Shown: piece by piece, positions 1 to 8,054 of the stretch | Numbering within the stretch: the stretch's first letter is position 1 | Layout: each line of letters starts with the position of its first letter | Source: Rhodoferax sp. UBA5149 | GTDB taxonomy: Bacteria > Pseudomonadota > Gammaproteobacteria > Burkholderiales > Burkholderiaceae_C | Direction of reading: 5' to 3' | Assembly: GCF_002413825.1 (NCBI RefSeq) | Contig: NZ_DHXT01000074.1 | Span: forward strand, 18,695 to 52,148 | DNA length: 33,454 bases | The notes under the pieces: generated by a model | Databases searched by the model: none | The model's input: only the letters and a program-made list of their open reading frames with translations | Told to the model about the DNA's origin: nothing | Made by a program: the position numbers and the translations under genes

Positions 1-920
1 TATTGAGCAACGTCGCCCATGAGTCGCTGCATGGCTTCCTGGTATTTGGCGGCGGTTTTGGCGATCACTTCATTGGGCACGCGCGGCGCGGGTGGGGTTT
101 TGCTCCAGGGTTTGCCGTCGACCTGTGCGCCTTCCAGCCAGTCACGCACGAACTGCTTGTCAAAACTGGGCGGGTTGATGCCTTCCTGGTAGCTCTCGGC
201 GGGCCAGAAACGTGAGGAATCAGGCGTCAGCACCTCGTCCATCAGCGTCAGCGTGCCGTCGCTGTCCAAACCAAACTCAAACTTGGTATCGGCAATGATG
301 ATGCCCTTGGTTGCCGCGATCTCGCCGGCGGCCTGGTAGAGCCGGATGCTGATGTCGCGGATGCGGGTGGCCAGGTCCAGGCCGATCATCTCCACCGTTT
401 GCTCAAACGTGATGTTCTCGTCATGGTCGCCCACTGCCGCCTTGGCGGCCGGCGTGTAAATCGGCGCGGGCAGCTTGGAGGCGTTCTTCAGCCCGGCGGG
501 CAGCTTGACGCCGCACACCGCCTGGTTGTCCTGGTATTCCTTCCAGCCGCTGCCCGCCAGATAGCCGCGCACCACCGCTTCGACCGGCAAGGGTTTGAGG
601 CGCTTGACCAGCATCGAGCGCCCGACCACCTGCGGCACCTCGGCGGCGCTCACCACGCTCTCGGGCGCGTCACCGGTGAGGTGGATCGGGCAGATGTTCA
701 AACCCTTGGGGCCCAGCTTGTCAAACCAGAACAGCGCCATTTGCGTCAGCAACGCGCCCTTGCCGGGAATCGGCTCGCCCATGATCACGTCAAACGCACT
801 CAGGCGGTCGCTGGCGACCATCAGGATGCGGTCGTCGCCGACGGCGTAGTTGTCGCGCACCTTGCCACGGGCTAGCAAGGGCAAGGAGGTGAGCATGGAG
901 GTGTGCAGGGCAGCGGTCAT
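1..920 (-). CDS. purC: Phosphoribosylaminoimidazole-succinocarboxamide synthase (SAICAR synthase), 3' end at window edge
   Basis: This cytosolic enzyme joins CAIR and aspartate with ATP to make SAICAR in de novo purine synthesis. Translating the minus strand from the ATG at 920-918 gives an uninterrupted frame of 306 codons. It contains the family signatures GKVRDNY near residue 18, DRLSAFDV near 36, GSGWKEYQ, and IIADTKFEFG followed by LMDEVLTPDSSRFWP. The last complete codon is Gln and the next begins TA, so the stop probably lies one base outside the window. About 306 residues fits the longer form common in Betaproteobacteria rather than the roughly 237-residue E. coli form. A second in-frame ATG at 896 could also start the protein. 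The gene follows fba on the same strand but is separated from it by a strong hairpin terminator, so it probably has its own promoter in 921-970; I could not pick out a convincing one. Confidence 0.95.
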   Translation of the reverse strand, partial: MTAALHTSMLTSLPLLARGKVRDNYAVGDDRILMVASDRLSAFDVIMGEPIPGKGALLTQMALFWFDKLGPKGLNICPIHLTGDAPESVVSAAEVPQVVGRSMLVKRLKPLPVEAVVRGYLAGSGWKEYQDNQAVCGVKLPAGLKNASKLPAPIYTPAAKAAVGDHDENITFEQTVEMIGLDLATRIRDISIRLYQAAGEIAATKGIIIADTKFEFGLDSDGTLTLMDEVLTPDSSRFWPAESYQEGINPPSFDKQFVRDWLEGAQVDGKPWSKTPPAPRVPNEVIAKTAAKYQEAMQRLMGDVAQ

Positions 921-970
921 AGCGGGGCAGTCAGAACGTAGAGGGCGTGGAGGCGGAGTGGGCAAAACAA

Positions 971-1007
971 AGGGTCCGCTGTGGTGCGATCACCAGCAGC
1001 GGACCCT
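971..1007 (-). terminator. Rho-independent terminator after fba
   Basis: An 11-bp perfect inverted repeat (agggtccgctg at 971-981, cagcggaccct at 997-1007) is extended inward by tggtg/cacca around a cgat loop, with one bulged base. Read on the minus strand it lies about 20 bp after the fba stop and is followed by TTGTTTTG (970-963), a U-rich tail. It separates the glycolytic genes from purC. Confidence 0.85.
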
Positions 1008-1027
1008 GATTATCGCAATTACCGGTT

Positions 1028-2092
1028 TTACTGCACGACTTGCGCCAGCTCACCGCGCGCATATTGTCCGGCCACCACGAACAAGCTGTGGCTCTTGATC
1101 TTGCTGGCCTGGCCTTCACAGCCGAACTGCACGTAGCGCTGCTTGCAAATCTGCTTGGCCGCTTCGCGGGCCGGCTTGAGCCAGTCGCGCATGTCGAACT
1201 TGTCGGGGTTTTGCGCCATGTACTTGCGCACGGCGGCGGTCATCGCCAGGCGAATGTCGGTGTCGATATTGATCTTGCGCACGCCGAACTTGATGGCCTT
1301 TTGAATTTCTTCCACCGGCACGCCGTAGGTTTCCTTCATGTCGCCGCCGAATTCACGAATGATGGCCAGCAGGTCTTGCGGCACGCTGCTGGAGCCGTGC
1401 ATCACCAAATGGGTGTTGGGAATGCGCTTGTTGATCTCCATCACGCGATCAATGGCTAGGATGTCGCCAGTGGGCTTGCGCGTGAATTTGTAGGCGCCGT
1501 GGCTGGTGCCGATGGCAATGGCCAGTGCATCGAGCTGAGTGCGCTTGACAAAGTCGGCCGCCTGCTCGGGGTCGGTCAGCATCTGCTCGCGCGTCATGGT
1601 GGCTTCGGTGCCATGACCGTCTTCCTTGTCGCCTTTCATGGTCTCCAGCGAACCCAGGCAGCCCAGTTCGCCTTCCACCGTCACGCCAGTGGCATGCGCC
1701 ATGTCCACCACCTTGCGGGTGACTTCGACGTTGTAGTCGTAGCTGGCAATGGTTTTGCCGTCGGCCATCAAGGAGCCATCCATCATCACCGAGCTGAAGC
1801 CCAGGTTGATGGCGCCCTGGCAGACGTCCGGGCTTTGCCCGTGGTCCTGGTGCATCACCAGCGGAATATGCGGATAGGCCTCGATGGCGGCCTGAATCAA
1901 GTGCTTGATGAAAGCTTCGCCGGCATACTTGCGGGCGCCGGCACTGGCCTGCAGGATGACCGGTGCGCCGACCTCGTCGGCGGCGGCCATCACGGCCTGA
2001 ACCTGCTCCAGATTGTTGACATTGAAAGCTGGAATGCCGTAGCCATTAAGCGCTGCGTGGTCCAGCAGTTCGCGCATTGAGACGAGTGCCAT
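1028..2092 (-). CDS. fba: Class II fructose-1,6-bisphosphate aldolase
   Basis: A zinc-dependent aldolase that cleaves fructose-1,6-bisphosphate to dihydroxyacetone phosphate and glyceraldehyde-3-phosphate, or makes it in gluconeogenesis or the Calvin cycle. The 354-residue length fits the class IIB family. Visible signatures are the N-terminal GIPAFNVNN (residues 19-27), the metal-site segment MHQDHGQS with His81, Asp83 and His84, the EGELG motif, LVMHGSSSVP with a second likely zinc-binding His, and NIDTDIRLA for phosphate binding. It follows pyk on the same strand after an 82-bp gap that holds repeated TTGGTAAC motifs, and it ends about 20 bp before a strong terminator. It may be co-transcribed with pgk-pyk or have its own promoter in the gap. 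No RuBisCO or other Calvin-cycle gene is in the window, so a cbbA role cannot be inferred. Confidence 0.95.
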   Translation of the reverse strand: MALVSMRELLDHAALNGYGIPAFNVNNLEQVQAVMAAADEVGAPVILQASAGARKYAGEAFIKHLIQAAIEAYPHIPLVMHQDHGQSPDVCQGAINLGFSSVMMDGSLMADGKTIASYDYNVEVTRKVVDMAHATGVTVEGELGCLGSLETMKGDKEDGHGTEATMTREQMLTDPEQAADFVKRTQLDALAIAIGTSHGAYKFTRKPTGDILAIDRVMEINKRIPNTHLVMHGSSSVPQDLLAIIREFGGDMKETYGVPVEEIQKAIKFGVRKINIDTDIRLAMTAAVRKYMAQNPDKFDMRDWLKPAREAAKQICKQRYVQFGCEGQASKIKSHSLFVVAGQYARGELAQVVQ

Positions 2093-2104
2093 TTTGATAT
2101 CCCC

Positions 2105-2152
2105 AGGTAAGTTGGTAACCGCTTGGTAACTTGTACCAGTGGGCCGATTTTA
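2105..2152 (-). promoter_or_regulatory. Possible fba promoter and operator-like repeats
   Basis: In the 82-bp pyk-fba gap, ttggtaac occurs at 2112-2119 and again at 2123-2130, exactly 11 bp apart, about one helical turn. The pair sits inside a looser dyad with aagtt/aactt outer arms. A minus-strand TAAAAT (2152-2147) could be a -10 box, which would put the repeats just downstream of the transcription start. I see no good -35 box, so the promoter call is weak; the repeat itself is plain in the sequence. Confidence 0.35.
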
Positions 2153-2174
2153 CGCTCGGGGCAACAAACAGTTT

Positions 2175-3608
2175 TTACGACACCTGACAGATTTTGAGCA
2201 TATTGGTGCCGCCGGGCGCGCCCATCGGCTCGCCGCAGGTGATGGCGTAAACATCGCCGCTCTGCACAATGCCCCGGGTTTTCAGATGGTTTTCGGCCTC
2301 TTTCAACGCCGTGTCGCGGTCGGCGCTGGTGTCGATGAACAGCGGGCGCACATTGCGGTACAGCGCCATTTTTCGCTGCGTCGCGACCTTGGAGGTGATC
2401 GCGTAGATCGGCACCTGGATCAGGTGCCGGCTCATCCACAGCGCCGTGGAGCCGCTGTCGGTCATGGCCACGATCGCCTTGGCACCCAGGTGATGGGCGG
2501 TGAACAGCGCGCCCATGGCAATCGACTGGTCGATGCGCTTGAAGGTCTTGCCGGTGAAATCGGCTTCCAGCTTGAAGTCTTCGTAGCCTTCGGCCACATG
2601 GCAGATATTGGCCATCTCTTGAACTGTTTCCAGCGGGTATTTGCCCGACGCGGTCTCGGCCGACAGCATCACGGCGTCGGTGCCGTCCAGCACCGCATTG
2701 GCCACGTCGCTGACCTCGGCGCGGGTCGGCACCGGGTTGCTGATCATGGACTCCATCATCTGCGTCGCCGTGATCACAAACTTGTCGTTCTCACGCGCGA
2801 GCTTGATCATGCGTTTTTGCAGGGCCGGCACCGCCGCGTTGCCCACCTCCACGGCCAGATCGCCACGCGCCACCATGATGCCGTCGCTGGCGCGCAAAAT
2901 TTCTTCCAGACGGGGAATCGCTTCGGCCCGCTCGATCTTGGCAATCAACCCCGGCTTGTGGCCGTACTCGGCCGCCGCCACGTTGCACAACTGGCGCGCC
3001 ATTTCCATGTCGGTCGCGTTCTTCGGGAAGCTGACCGCCACGTAGTCGGCCTGGAAACTCATGGCGGTGCGGATATCGTCCATGTCCTTGGCCGTCAGCG
3101 CCGGCGCGGTCAGCCCGCCGCCCTGCTTGTTGATGCCCTTGTTGTTGGACAACTCGCCGCCGAGCTTGACCGTGGTGTAAACCGCCTCGCCTTTGACGGC
3201 ATCGACTGTGATCACGATCAGGCCATCGTTGAGCAAGAGCACATCGCCGGCCTTGACCTCGCGCGGCAGCGCCTTGTAGTCCAAGCCTACGGCATCGATG
3301 TCGCCCAGCTCGGTACGCGCCGCATCCAGCACAAATTTCTGGCCGGGCTCCAGCATGACTTTGCCGTCGGCAAATTTGCCGACCCGGATTTTCGGACCCT
3401 GCAGGTCCGCCATGATGGCGATCTCGCGGCCCACGCGCTGGGCCACTTCACGCACCATGTGCGCACGGTCAATGTGGTCCTGCGCCTTGCCGTGGCTGAA
3501 GTTCAGGCGCACCACGTTGACACCCGCGCGAATCATCTGCTCCAGCAACGCCGGGTCGCTGGAGGCGGGGCCAAGTGTTGCAACGATTTTGGTGGCGCGA
3601 CGGGTCAT
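2175..3608 (-). CDS. pyk: Pyruvate kinase
   Basis: Transfers phosphate from phosphoenolpyruvate to ADP, the last step of glycolysis. The 477 residues match the usual bacterial length. The N-terminus TKIVATLGPAS and the NFSHG motif (36-40) belong to the nucleotide/PEP site. The central segment KIERAEAIPRLEEIL followed by GIMVARGDLAVEVG carries the catalytic Lys and the metal-binding Glu/Asp residues. The stretch from TQMMESM to LSAETASGKYP is the conserved C-terminal half of the barrel, and the C-terminal allosteric domain follows. A strong AAGGAGA ribosome site lies upstream of the ATG at 3608. The gene starts 46 bp after the pgk stop, so the two are probably one transcript. Which isozyme class this is (PykA or PykF like) I cannot tell. 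Confidence 0.96.
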   Translation of the reverse strand: MTRRATKIVATLGPASSDPALLEQMIRAGVNVVRLNFSHGKAQDHIDRAHMVREVAQRVGREIAIMADLQGPKIRVGKFADGKVMLEPGQKFVLDAARTELGDIDAVGLDYKALPREVKAGDVLLLNDGLIVITVDAVKGEAVYTTVKLGGELSNNKGINKQGGGLTAPALTAKDMDDIRTAMSFQADYVAVSFPKNATDMEMARQLCNVAAAEYGHKPGLIAKIERAEAIPRLEEILRASDGIMVARGDLAVEVGNAAVPALQKRMIKLARENDKFVITATQMMESMISNPVPTRAEVSDVANAVLDGTDAVMLSAETASGKYPLETVQEMANICHVAEGYEDFKLEADFTGKTFKRIDQSIAMGALFTAHHLGAKAIVAMTDSGSTALWMSRHLIQVPIYAITSKVATQRKMALYRNVRPLFIDTSADRDTALKEAENHLKTRGIVQSGDVYAITCGEPMGAPGGTNMLKICQVS

Positions 3609-3654
3609 GGGACGGTCTCCTTGTAATTAGCCTTTGATTCTCACACGGAAGTGG

Positions 3655-4875
3655 TTACATGCCAGCATCAAGCTGCGCTGCGCTCTCTGCGGCACGGCGG
3701 GTCAATATCTCGAACGCCGGCAAGGTCTTGCCCTCCAGCACTTCGAGAAACGCGCCGCCGCCGGTCGAGATATAGCCCACCTGTTTTTCGATGCCGTACT
3801 TGGCAATCGCCGCCAGCGTATCGCCCCCGCCGGCAATGGAAAACGCGCTGGACTCGGCAATCGCGTGCGCAATCACCTTGGTGCCGTTTTCGAACGCGGG
3901 GAACTCGAACACACCGACCGGGCCGTTCCAGACAATGGTGCCGGCCAACTTGAGCTGCGCCGCCAGCGCCGCCGCCGTCTGCGGGCCGATGTCCAGAATC
4001 AGGTCGTCGTCCGCCACCTCGGTGGCGGCCTTGACGGTGGCCACGGCATCGGCCGAGAAGGTCTTGGCGGTGACGACGTCGGTCGGGATGGGCACCGCCG
4101 CGCCGCGCGCTTTCATGGCATCCATCACTGCTTTGGCGTCAGCGAGCAAATCGTGTTCGGCCAGACTCTTGCCGATCTTCAGCCCGGCCGCCAGCATGAA
4201 GGTGTTGGCGATGCCGCCACCGACGATGAGCTGGTCGACCTTGTCGGCCAGGCTTTTGAGAATGGTCAGCTTGGTAGAGACTTTGGAGCCCGCCACGATC
4301 GCCACCAGCGGGCGTTTCGGATTCGCCAGCGCCAGGGTGATGGCGTCCATCTCGGCCGCCAACAGCGGACCGGCACACGCCACTTTGGCAAACTGCGCGA
4401 TGCCGTAAGTCGAGGCCTCAGCCCGGTGCGCCGTGCCAAAGGCGTCGTGCACAAAGATGTCGCACAGGGCGGCCATCTTTTTCGCCAGTACTTCGTTGTT
4501 TTTCTTCTCGCCTTTGTTGAGGCGGCAATTTTCCAGCAGCACCAACTGGCCCGGCTGCACGCTGACACCGTCCACCCAGTTGGACAGCAAGGGCACCTCA
4601 CGGCCCATCAGCTCGGCCAGGCGCTTGGCGACAGGCGCCAGGGAATCGGCCGGCTTGAACTCGCCCTCGGTCGGGCGGCCCAGATGTGAGGTCACCATCA
4701 CGGCGGCACCGGCGTCCAGCGCCAGCTGGATGCAGGGAATGGAGGCACGAATCCGGGTGTCTTCGGTAATGACGCCCGCATCGTCTTGCGGCACGTTGAG
4801 GTCGGCCCGGATAAAAACACGTTTGCCAGTGACCTGGCCTTGGGCACACAGGTCGGAGAAGCGGATGACGTTCAT
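3655..4875 (-). CDS. pgk: Phosphoglycerate kinase
   Basis: Interconverts 1,3-bisphosphoglycerate + ADP and 3-phosphoglycerate + ATP in glycolysis and gluconeogenesis. The 406-residue product is near the typical bacterial length of about 390-400. Recognisable elements are RADLNVP (23-29) and TSHLGRP (62-68) of the substrate site, FVHDAFGTAHR, AIVAGSKVSTKL with the nucleotide-site lysine, WNGPVGVFEF, and the C-terminal GGGDT and STGGGAFLE loops. The start ATG at 4875 is preceded by an AGGGA ribosome site. It is the first gene of the minus-strand pgk-pyk(-fba) run and lies 135 bp downstream of the fmt stop. Confidence 0.96.
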   Translation of the reverse strand: MNVIRFSDLCAQGQVTGKRVFIRADLNVPQDDAGVITEDTRIRASIPCIQLALDAGAAVMVTSHLGRPTEGEFKPADSLAPVAKRLAELMGREVPLLSNWVDGVSVQPGQLVLLENCRLNKGEKKNNEVLAKKMAALCDIFVHDAFGTAHRAEASTYGIAQFAKVACAGPLLAAEMDAITLALANPKRPLVAIVAGSKVSTKLTILKSLADKVDQLIVGGGIANTFMLAAGLKIGKSLAEHDLLADAKAVMDAMKARGAAVPIPTDVVTAKTFSADAVATVKAATEVADDDLILDIGPQTAAALAAQLKLAGTIVWNGPVGVFEFPAFENGTKVIAHAIAESSAFSIAGGGDTLAAIAKYGIEKQVGYISTGGGAFLEVLEGKTLPAFEILTRRAAESAAQLDAGM

Positions 4876-4910
4876 GAAAAATCCCTGACAGTAGAAGAAT
4901 GACTGTGCGG

Positions 4911-4943
4911 ATTGTAGGAGCGCACGGCCCCTGTCGGGGGGCC
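4911..4943 (-). promoter_or_regulatory. Possible pgk promoter with adjacent GC hairpin
   Basis: In the 135-bp fmt-pgk gap the minus strand has TACAAT (4916-4911), a good -10 box, but only a poor -35 match (CCGACA, 15-bp spacing). A GGCCCC/GGGGCC stem (4926-4931 with 4938-4943) covers the -35 area. It has no U tract, so it is at best a weak terminator for def-fmt. Confidence 0.35.
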
Positions 4944-5010
4944 TCCGCCAGCGCGTCGAGTGCGCCCTGACGAAATGCGGGGTGCCGCCGTTTGTTGCGC
5001 TGAATAAAGG

Positions 5011-6018
5011 CTAGCGGGCGGGTCTGTCAAAGCCCATGCCGGGCCGCAGATCGAAACCGCGCAGGAAATCAGCCACGCTCAAACGCTTGCCCCCCGGGCG
5101 CTGCAGCTCGGTGATGATTACTATTGAATTCATAGCAGCTACCGCAATGCCCTCGGGGGCTACAGCCAAAATTGATCCATAGGCGGCAGGGACAGGCGGG
5201 GTTCCCGGCCCGACCTTCGCCGTCCAGATTTTGAGCATTTCACCATTCAGTGGGGAGCCGGCACCGGGGAACGGATTAAAGGCGCGAACCCGCTGTGCAA
5301 TCAGCGCTGCTGGCTGCGCCCAGTCAATCATGGCTTCGTGCTTTTCAATTTTGTGCGCGTAGGTCACGCCTTCGCTGGGTTGCGGTACCGGCTGCAAGGC
5401 GCCGCTGGCCGCCTGTTGCAGCGTCTGAACCATCAGCTGCCCGCCCAGCGCCGCCAGTGGGTCGTGCAAGGTGGCCGTCGTGTCGCTCGCCGCAATCGGC
5501 AGCTTGCCCACCAGCAACATGTTGCCCGTATCCAGCCCCGCGTCCATTTGCATGATGGTGACGCCGGTCTCGGTGTCACCCGCTTCAATCGCCCGGTGAA
5601 TCGGCGCCGCGCCGCGCCAACGGGGCAACAGCGAGGCGTGAATGTTGAAGCAACCGAACTTGTGAGCCCCCACGCTTGCCACTTCGTGTGCTGCGCTCAT
5701 CATATCGAGCACCCACTGCGGCAGGATCAGGCCGTAGGCGGCGACCACCATGGCATCGGCCTGCGCGGCCTCCAGTGCCACACGCGCCGCTGCCGCATCT
5801 TCCGGGTATTTGCCATCCAGCCGCAGGCTGCGCGGCTGGGCGAGCGCCAGGCCTTTGTCCAAGGCGTATTGTTTGACGGCCGAGGCCTGCAGCTTCATGC
5901 CGCGCCCGGCCGGTCGGTCCGGCTGGGTCAGCACCAGCGCAATGTCATGACCCGCGGCGTCAAGCTGCGCCAGAGCGACACGGGCAAACTCGGGCGTGCC
6001 GGCGAAGACAAGCCTCAC
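5011..6018 (-). CDS. fmt: Methionyl-tRNA formyltransferase
   Basis: Transfers a formyl group from 10-formyl-tetrahydrofolate to Met-tRNA(fMet) for translation initiation. The 335-residue protein begins MRLVFAGTPEFA and has the family signature FNIHASLLPRWRGAAPIHRAI (about 124-144), with catalytic Asn125 and His127, then ETGVTIMQMDAGLDTG (150-165). The C-terminal tRNA-binding domain ends with ELQRPGGKRLSVADFLRG. The start codon is GTG (6018-6016) and it overlaps the TGA stop of def by 4 bp (GTGA), so translation is probably coupled. Residues about 281-300 coincide with copy A of the 56-bp repeat described separately. The protein keeps normal length there, so the repeat-like DNA replaces rather than extends the usual sequence. 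Confidence 0.96.
   Translation of the reverse strand: MRLVFAGTPEFARVALAQLDAAGHDIALVLTQPDRPAGRGMKLQASAVKQYALDKGLALAQPRSLRLDGKYPEDAAAARVALEAAQADAMVVAAYGLILPQWVLDMMSAAHEVASVGAHKFGCFNIHASLLPRWRGAAPIHRAIEAGDTETGVTIMQMDAGLDTGNMLLVGKLPIAASDTTATLHDPLAALGGQLMVQTLQQAASGALQPVPQPSEGVTYAHKIEKHEAMIDWAQPAALIAQRVRAFNPFPGAGSPLNGEMLKIWTAKVGPGTPPVPAAYGSILAVAPEGIAVAAMNSIVIITELQRPGGKRLSVADFLRGFDLRPGMGFDRPAR
5121..5176 (+). repeat. Degenerate 56-bp interspersed element, copy A (inside fmt)
   Basis: Runs from ctattgaattcatagcagct to the terminal attgat. By hand, 35 of 56 ungapped positions match the reverse complement of copy B in dprA and 29 of 56 match copy C, with the best agreement at the two ends and in a central gggggcta. 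It is read antisense here, as part of the fmt frame. Confidence 0.5.
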
Positions 6019-6524
6019 CGCTCTTCCTCGCGCTGGCTTTTAAGCATTTTTTTCTTGATGCGATTGCGCTTGAGCGGTGACAGGTATTCAACGAACACTT
6101 TGCCCATCAGGTGGTCCATTTCATGCTGGATGCACACCGCCAAAAGGTCTTCGGCTTCAACCACGCGGGATTCGCCATCGCCGTCCAGCGCGCTCACCGT
6201 GACGGCGTCAAAGCGCTCCACACCGTCATACACACCGGGCACGGACAGACAGCCCTCCTCGTTGAGGTGGGTCTCGGTGCTGGTCCAGATGGTTTGCGGG
6301 TTGATGAGCACCAGCGGCTGATCACGCTCTTCGGACACGTCAATCACGATCAGGCGTTCATGCACATTCACCTGCGTCGCCGCCAAACCGATGCCTTTGG
6401 CGTCGTACATGGTCTGCAGCATGTTCGCAATGAGCGTGCGGATGCGGCTGTCCACCGCCGCCACCGGTTTGGCCACCGTGTGCAGCTTGGGATCAGGAAA
6501 GTAAAGAAGAGGGAGTAAAGCCAT
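6015..6524 (-). CDS. def: Peptide deformylase
   Basis: Metalloenzyme that removes the N-formyl group from new polypeptides. I start it at the ATG at 6524 because MALLPLLYFPDPKL matches the family N-terminus and gives 169 residues, the usual length; an upstream in-frame ATG at 6581 would add 19 residues read through repeat DNA. All three motifs are present: GIGLAATQ (44-51), EGCLS (90-94, metal ligand Cys92) and QHEMDH (133-138, ligands His134 and His138, catalytic Glu135). It is followed by fmt through a GTGA overlap, the classic def-fmt pair, and diverges from the LysM-dprA-smg genes. I see no good Shine-Dalgarno site before the ATG. Confidence 0.96.
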   Translation of the reverse strand: MALLPLLYFPDPKLHTVAKPVAAVDSRIRTLIANMLQTMYDAKGIGLAATQVNVHERLIVIDVSEERDQPLVLINPQTIWTSTETHLNEEGCLSVPGVYDGVERFDAVTVSALDGDGESRVVEAEDLLAVCIQHEMDHLMGKVFVEYLSPLKRNRIKKKMLKSQREEER

Positions 6525-6534
6525 GTTTTTAATC

Positions 6535-6590
6535 AGTTGGGGACAGCGCGTGTTGCAGTGCAACTGCGGTCTGTCCCGCAAAATTTCAAG
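6535..6590. repeat. REP-like element, copy 1
   Basis: Starts agttggggacag and ends gcggtctgtcccgcaaaatt, with ggacag and ctgtcc as complementary ends of an imperfect hairpin and gcagt/actgc as an inner arm. Shares head and tail with copy 2 (directly adjacent, same orientation) and copy 3 after smg. Confidence 0.65.
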
Positions 6591-6650
6591 ATAGTTGGAG
6601 ACAGAGCTTGCTCACCACGCGCCGCCGCGGTCTGTCCCGCCAGGTTTCAT
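6591..6650. repeat. REP-like element, copy 2
   Basis: Head atagttggagacagagc, tail gcggtctgtcccgccaggtttca. The gacaga/tctgtc ends can pair; the inner loop differs from copy 1. It lies in tandem with copy 1. Confidence 0.65.
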
Positions 6651-6723
6651 AATGTCGTTATTTTCGCTACTTTTGGCCGATCCAGCACACGCTTGCGGCA
6701 GAAAACGTTGCCCAATCAAGGGC

Positions 6724-6753
6724 TTGAGCGCAAAATCGCGCGTGATTTATCAA
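6724..6753 (+). promoter_or_regulatory. Possible promoter for the LysM-dprA-smg genes
   Basis: TTGAGC (6724-6729) and TATCAA (6748-6753) are spaced 18 bp apart, about 75 bp before the LysM start. Each matches the sigma-70 consensus at four positions. Read by eye only. Confidence 0.25.
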
Positions 6754-6827
6754 GATTTTCTCCGGGTTGGCAGCGCGGCCACTCGTCCTCACGAACCGAC
6801 CATAAGGCTTTTGCAGTGCAGCTCAAT

Positions 6828-8045
6828 ATGACAAAAAACATGATGACGAAATCCAACATCGCACTGGCCGCGATGACGCTGCTGACCGGCACCTTGCTGG
6901 CCCTTCCAGCAGGGGCGCAAAATTTAACCGTTACAGCGGACCAGAAGGCGACGGCGGCCCAAGTCGCTCAGACCGGTGTGCCCTTGAGCGAATTGGCAGC
7001 CAATGCGCCGGACCACTACACCATCAAACGGGGTGACACGCTGTGGGCGATATCGGGCATCTTCTTGAAGAGTGCGTGGCGCTGGCCCGAGTTGTGGGGC
7101 ATGAACCTCAATGAAATCAAGAATCCTCACCTGATCTATCCAGGACAAAACCTGTCCCTGGAGAAGAAGAATGGGCGGGCCACCTTGCGCACCCTGCCGT
7201 CGGCCAGCGATGCGGCGCCGCTGGACACCGTTCGCTTGTCGCCACGCACCCGCTACGAAAGCCTGGCCGCCGACGCCCTGCCCACGCTCAAGAGCCACTT
7301 GATTGAGCCCTTTCTGGCGGAGCCGGTGATCGTGGACGAGAACGGCCTCAATTCCGCGCCACGCATTGTGGCAACGCGCGAGGGCCGGGTCTTGCTGACC
7401 CGCGGCGACCGCGCCTACGCACGCGGCCAGGGCGACACGGTGCTGGTGGATGAGCCCACAAAAAAACAGAAAGCGTACCGGGTATTTCGCAACGCGACGC
7501 CCCTGAAGGACCCCATCACGGGTGAAGTTCTGGGCTATGAAGCGCAATATGTGGGCAAGGCTTGGCTGGCTCGCGGCGAATCAAGCCAGGCGTCCACCGA
7601 CAAAGACGGGAAGCCGCACACTGACATTGTTCCGGCCACCATTGACATTGTGGCGGCCAAGGAAGAGATGCGCGTCGGCGACCGCCTGCTACCCGAGCCA
7701 CCGCAACAATTTCTGAGTTACGTACCCCACGCGCCAGCGAGCCAAGTGGACGCACGCATCGTCTCGGTGTATGGCAGCGCCGTCGCCAATGCGGCGCAAA
7801 ATCAGGTGGTGGTGATCAATCGCGGCAGCCGGGACGGCATGGAGAGCGGTCACGTCCTGGCCCTCATGACAGCCGGCGCGCGACTGGTCGACAAGACGGA
7901 CGCGGCCCGGACGGAGTTGAAATTGCCGGATGAGCGCAATGGTTTGGTCATGGTGTTCCGGACTTTTGACAGACTTTCCTACGCGCTGGTTCTGGAAATC
8001 ACGGACGGCGCCAAAGTGGGTGACCGGCTGGTCAACCCGCGCTAA
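6828..8045 (+). CDS. Exported LysM peptidoglycan-binding domain protein
   Basis: A 405-residue predicted periplasmic or envelope protein. Residues 1-31 look like a Sec signal peptide: lysines, a hydrophobic stretch IALAAMTLLTGTLLALP, then AGA before QN. A single LysM domain spans about 63-111 (HYTIKRGDTLWAIS through NPHLIYPGQNLSL), a fold that binds N-acetylglucosamine-containing glycan. The remaining 290 residues have no motif I recognise, though a late segment QNQVVVINRGSRDGMESGHVL resembles conserved regions in LysM proteins of this locus. ATGs at 6828, 6840 and 6843 are all possible starts; none has a strong ribosome site. It ends 9 bp before dprA, and a LysM gene between def-fmt and dprA is a recurring proteobacterial arrangement. 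No enzyme activity is evident. Confidence 0.85.
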   Translation: MTKNMMTKSNIALAAMTLLTGTLLALPAGAQNLTVTADQKATAAQVAQTGVPLSELAANAPDHYTIKRGDTLWAISGIFLKSAWRWPELWGMNLNEIKNPHLIYPGQNLSLEKKNGRATLRTLPSASDAAPLDTVRLSPRTRYESLAADALPTLKSHLIEPFLAEPVIVDENGLNSAPRIVATREGRVLLTRGDRAYARGQGDTVLVDEPTKKQKAYRVFRNATPLKDPITGEVLGYEAQYVGKAWLARGESSQASTDKDGKPHTDIVPATIDIVAAKEEMRVGDRLLPEPPQQFLSYVPHAPASQVDARIVSVYGSAVANAAQNQVVVINRGSRDGMESGHVLALMTAGARLVDKTDAARTELKLPDERNGLVMVFRTFDRLSYALVLEITDGAKVGDRLVNPR

Positions 8046-8054
8046 AAGCGGCTG

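Larger units (their letters stand above)
6525..6827. other. Divergent intergenic region between def and the LysM gene
   Basis: About 300 bp without a believable gene. The def side carries two adjacent REP-like elements (6535-6590 and 6591-6650). The rest is AT-richer sequence leading to the LysM gene. The frame of the LysM gene happens to stay open across the whole region, but translation before 6828 has no protein-like features. Confidence 0.6.

Noticed and set aside
2139..3626. A 495-codon plus-strand open frame opposite pyk
   Set aside because: It is the complement of a clear pyruvate kinase gene. The His/Arg/Gln/Gly-rich translation is typical of antisense frames in high-GC DNA.
6537..6827. 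A 97-codon N-terminal extension of the LysM protein
   Set aside because: It would be read through two REP-like elements and would bury the signal peptide; the ATG at 6828 gives a proper exported protein.
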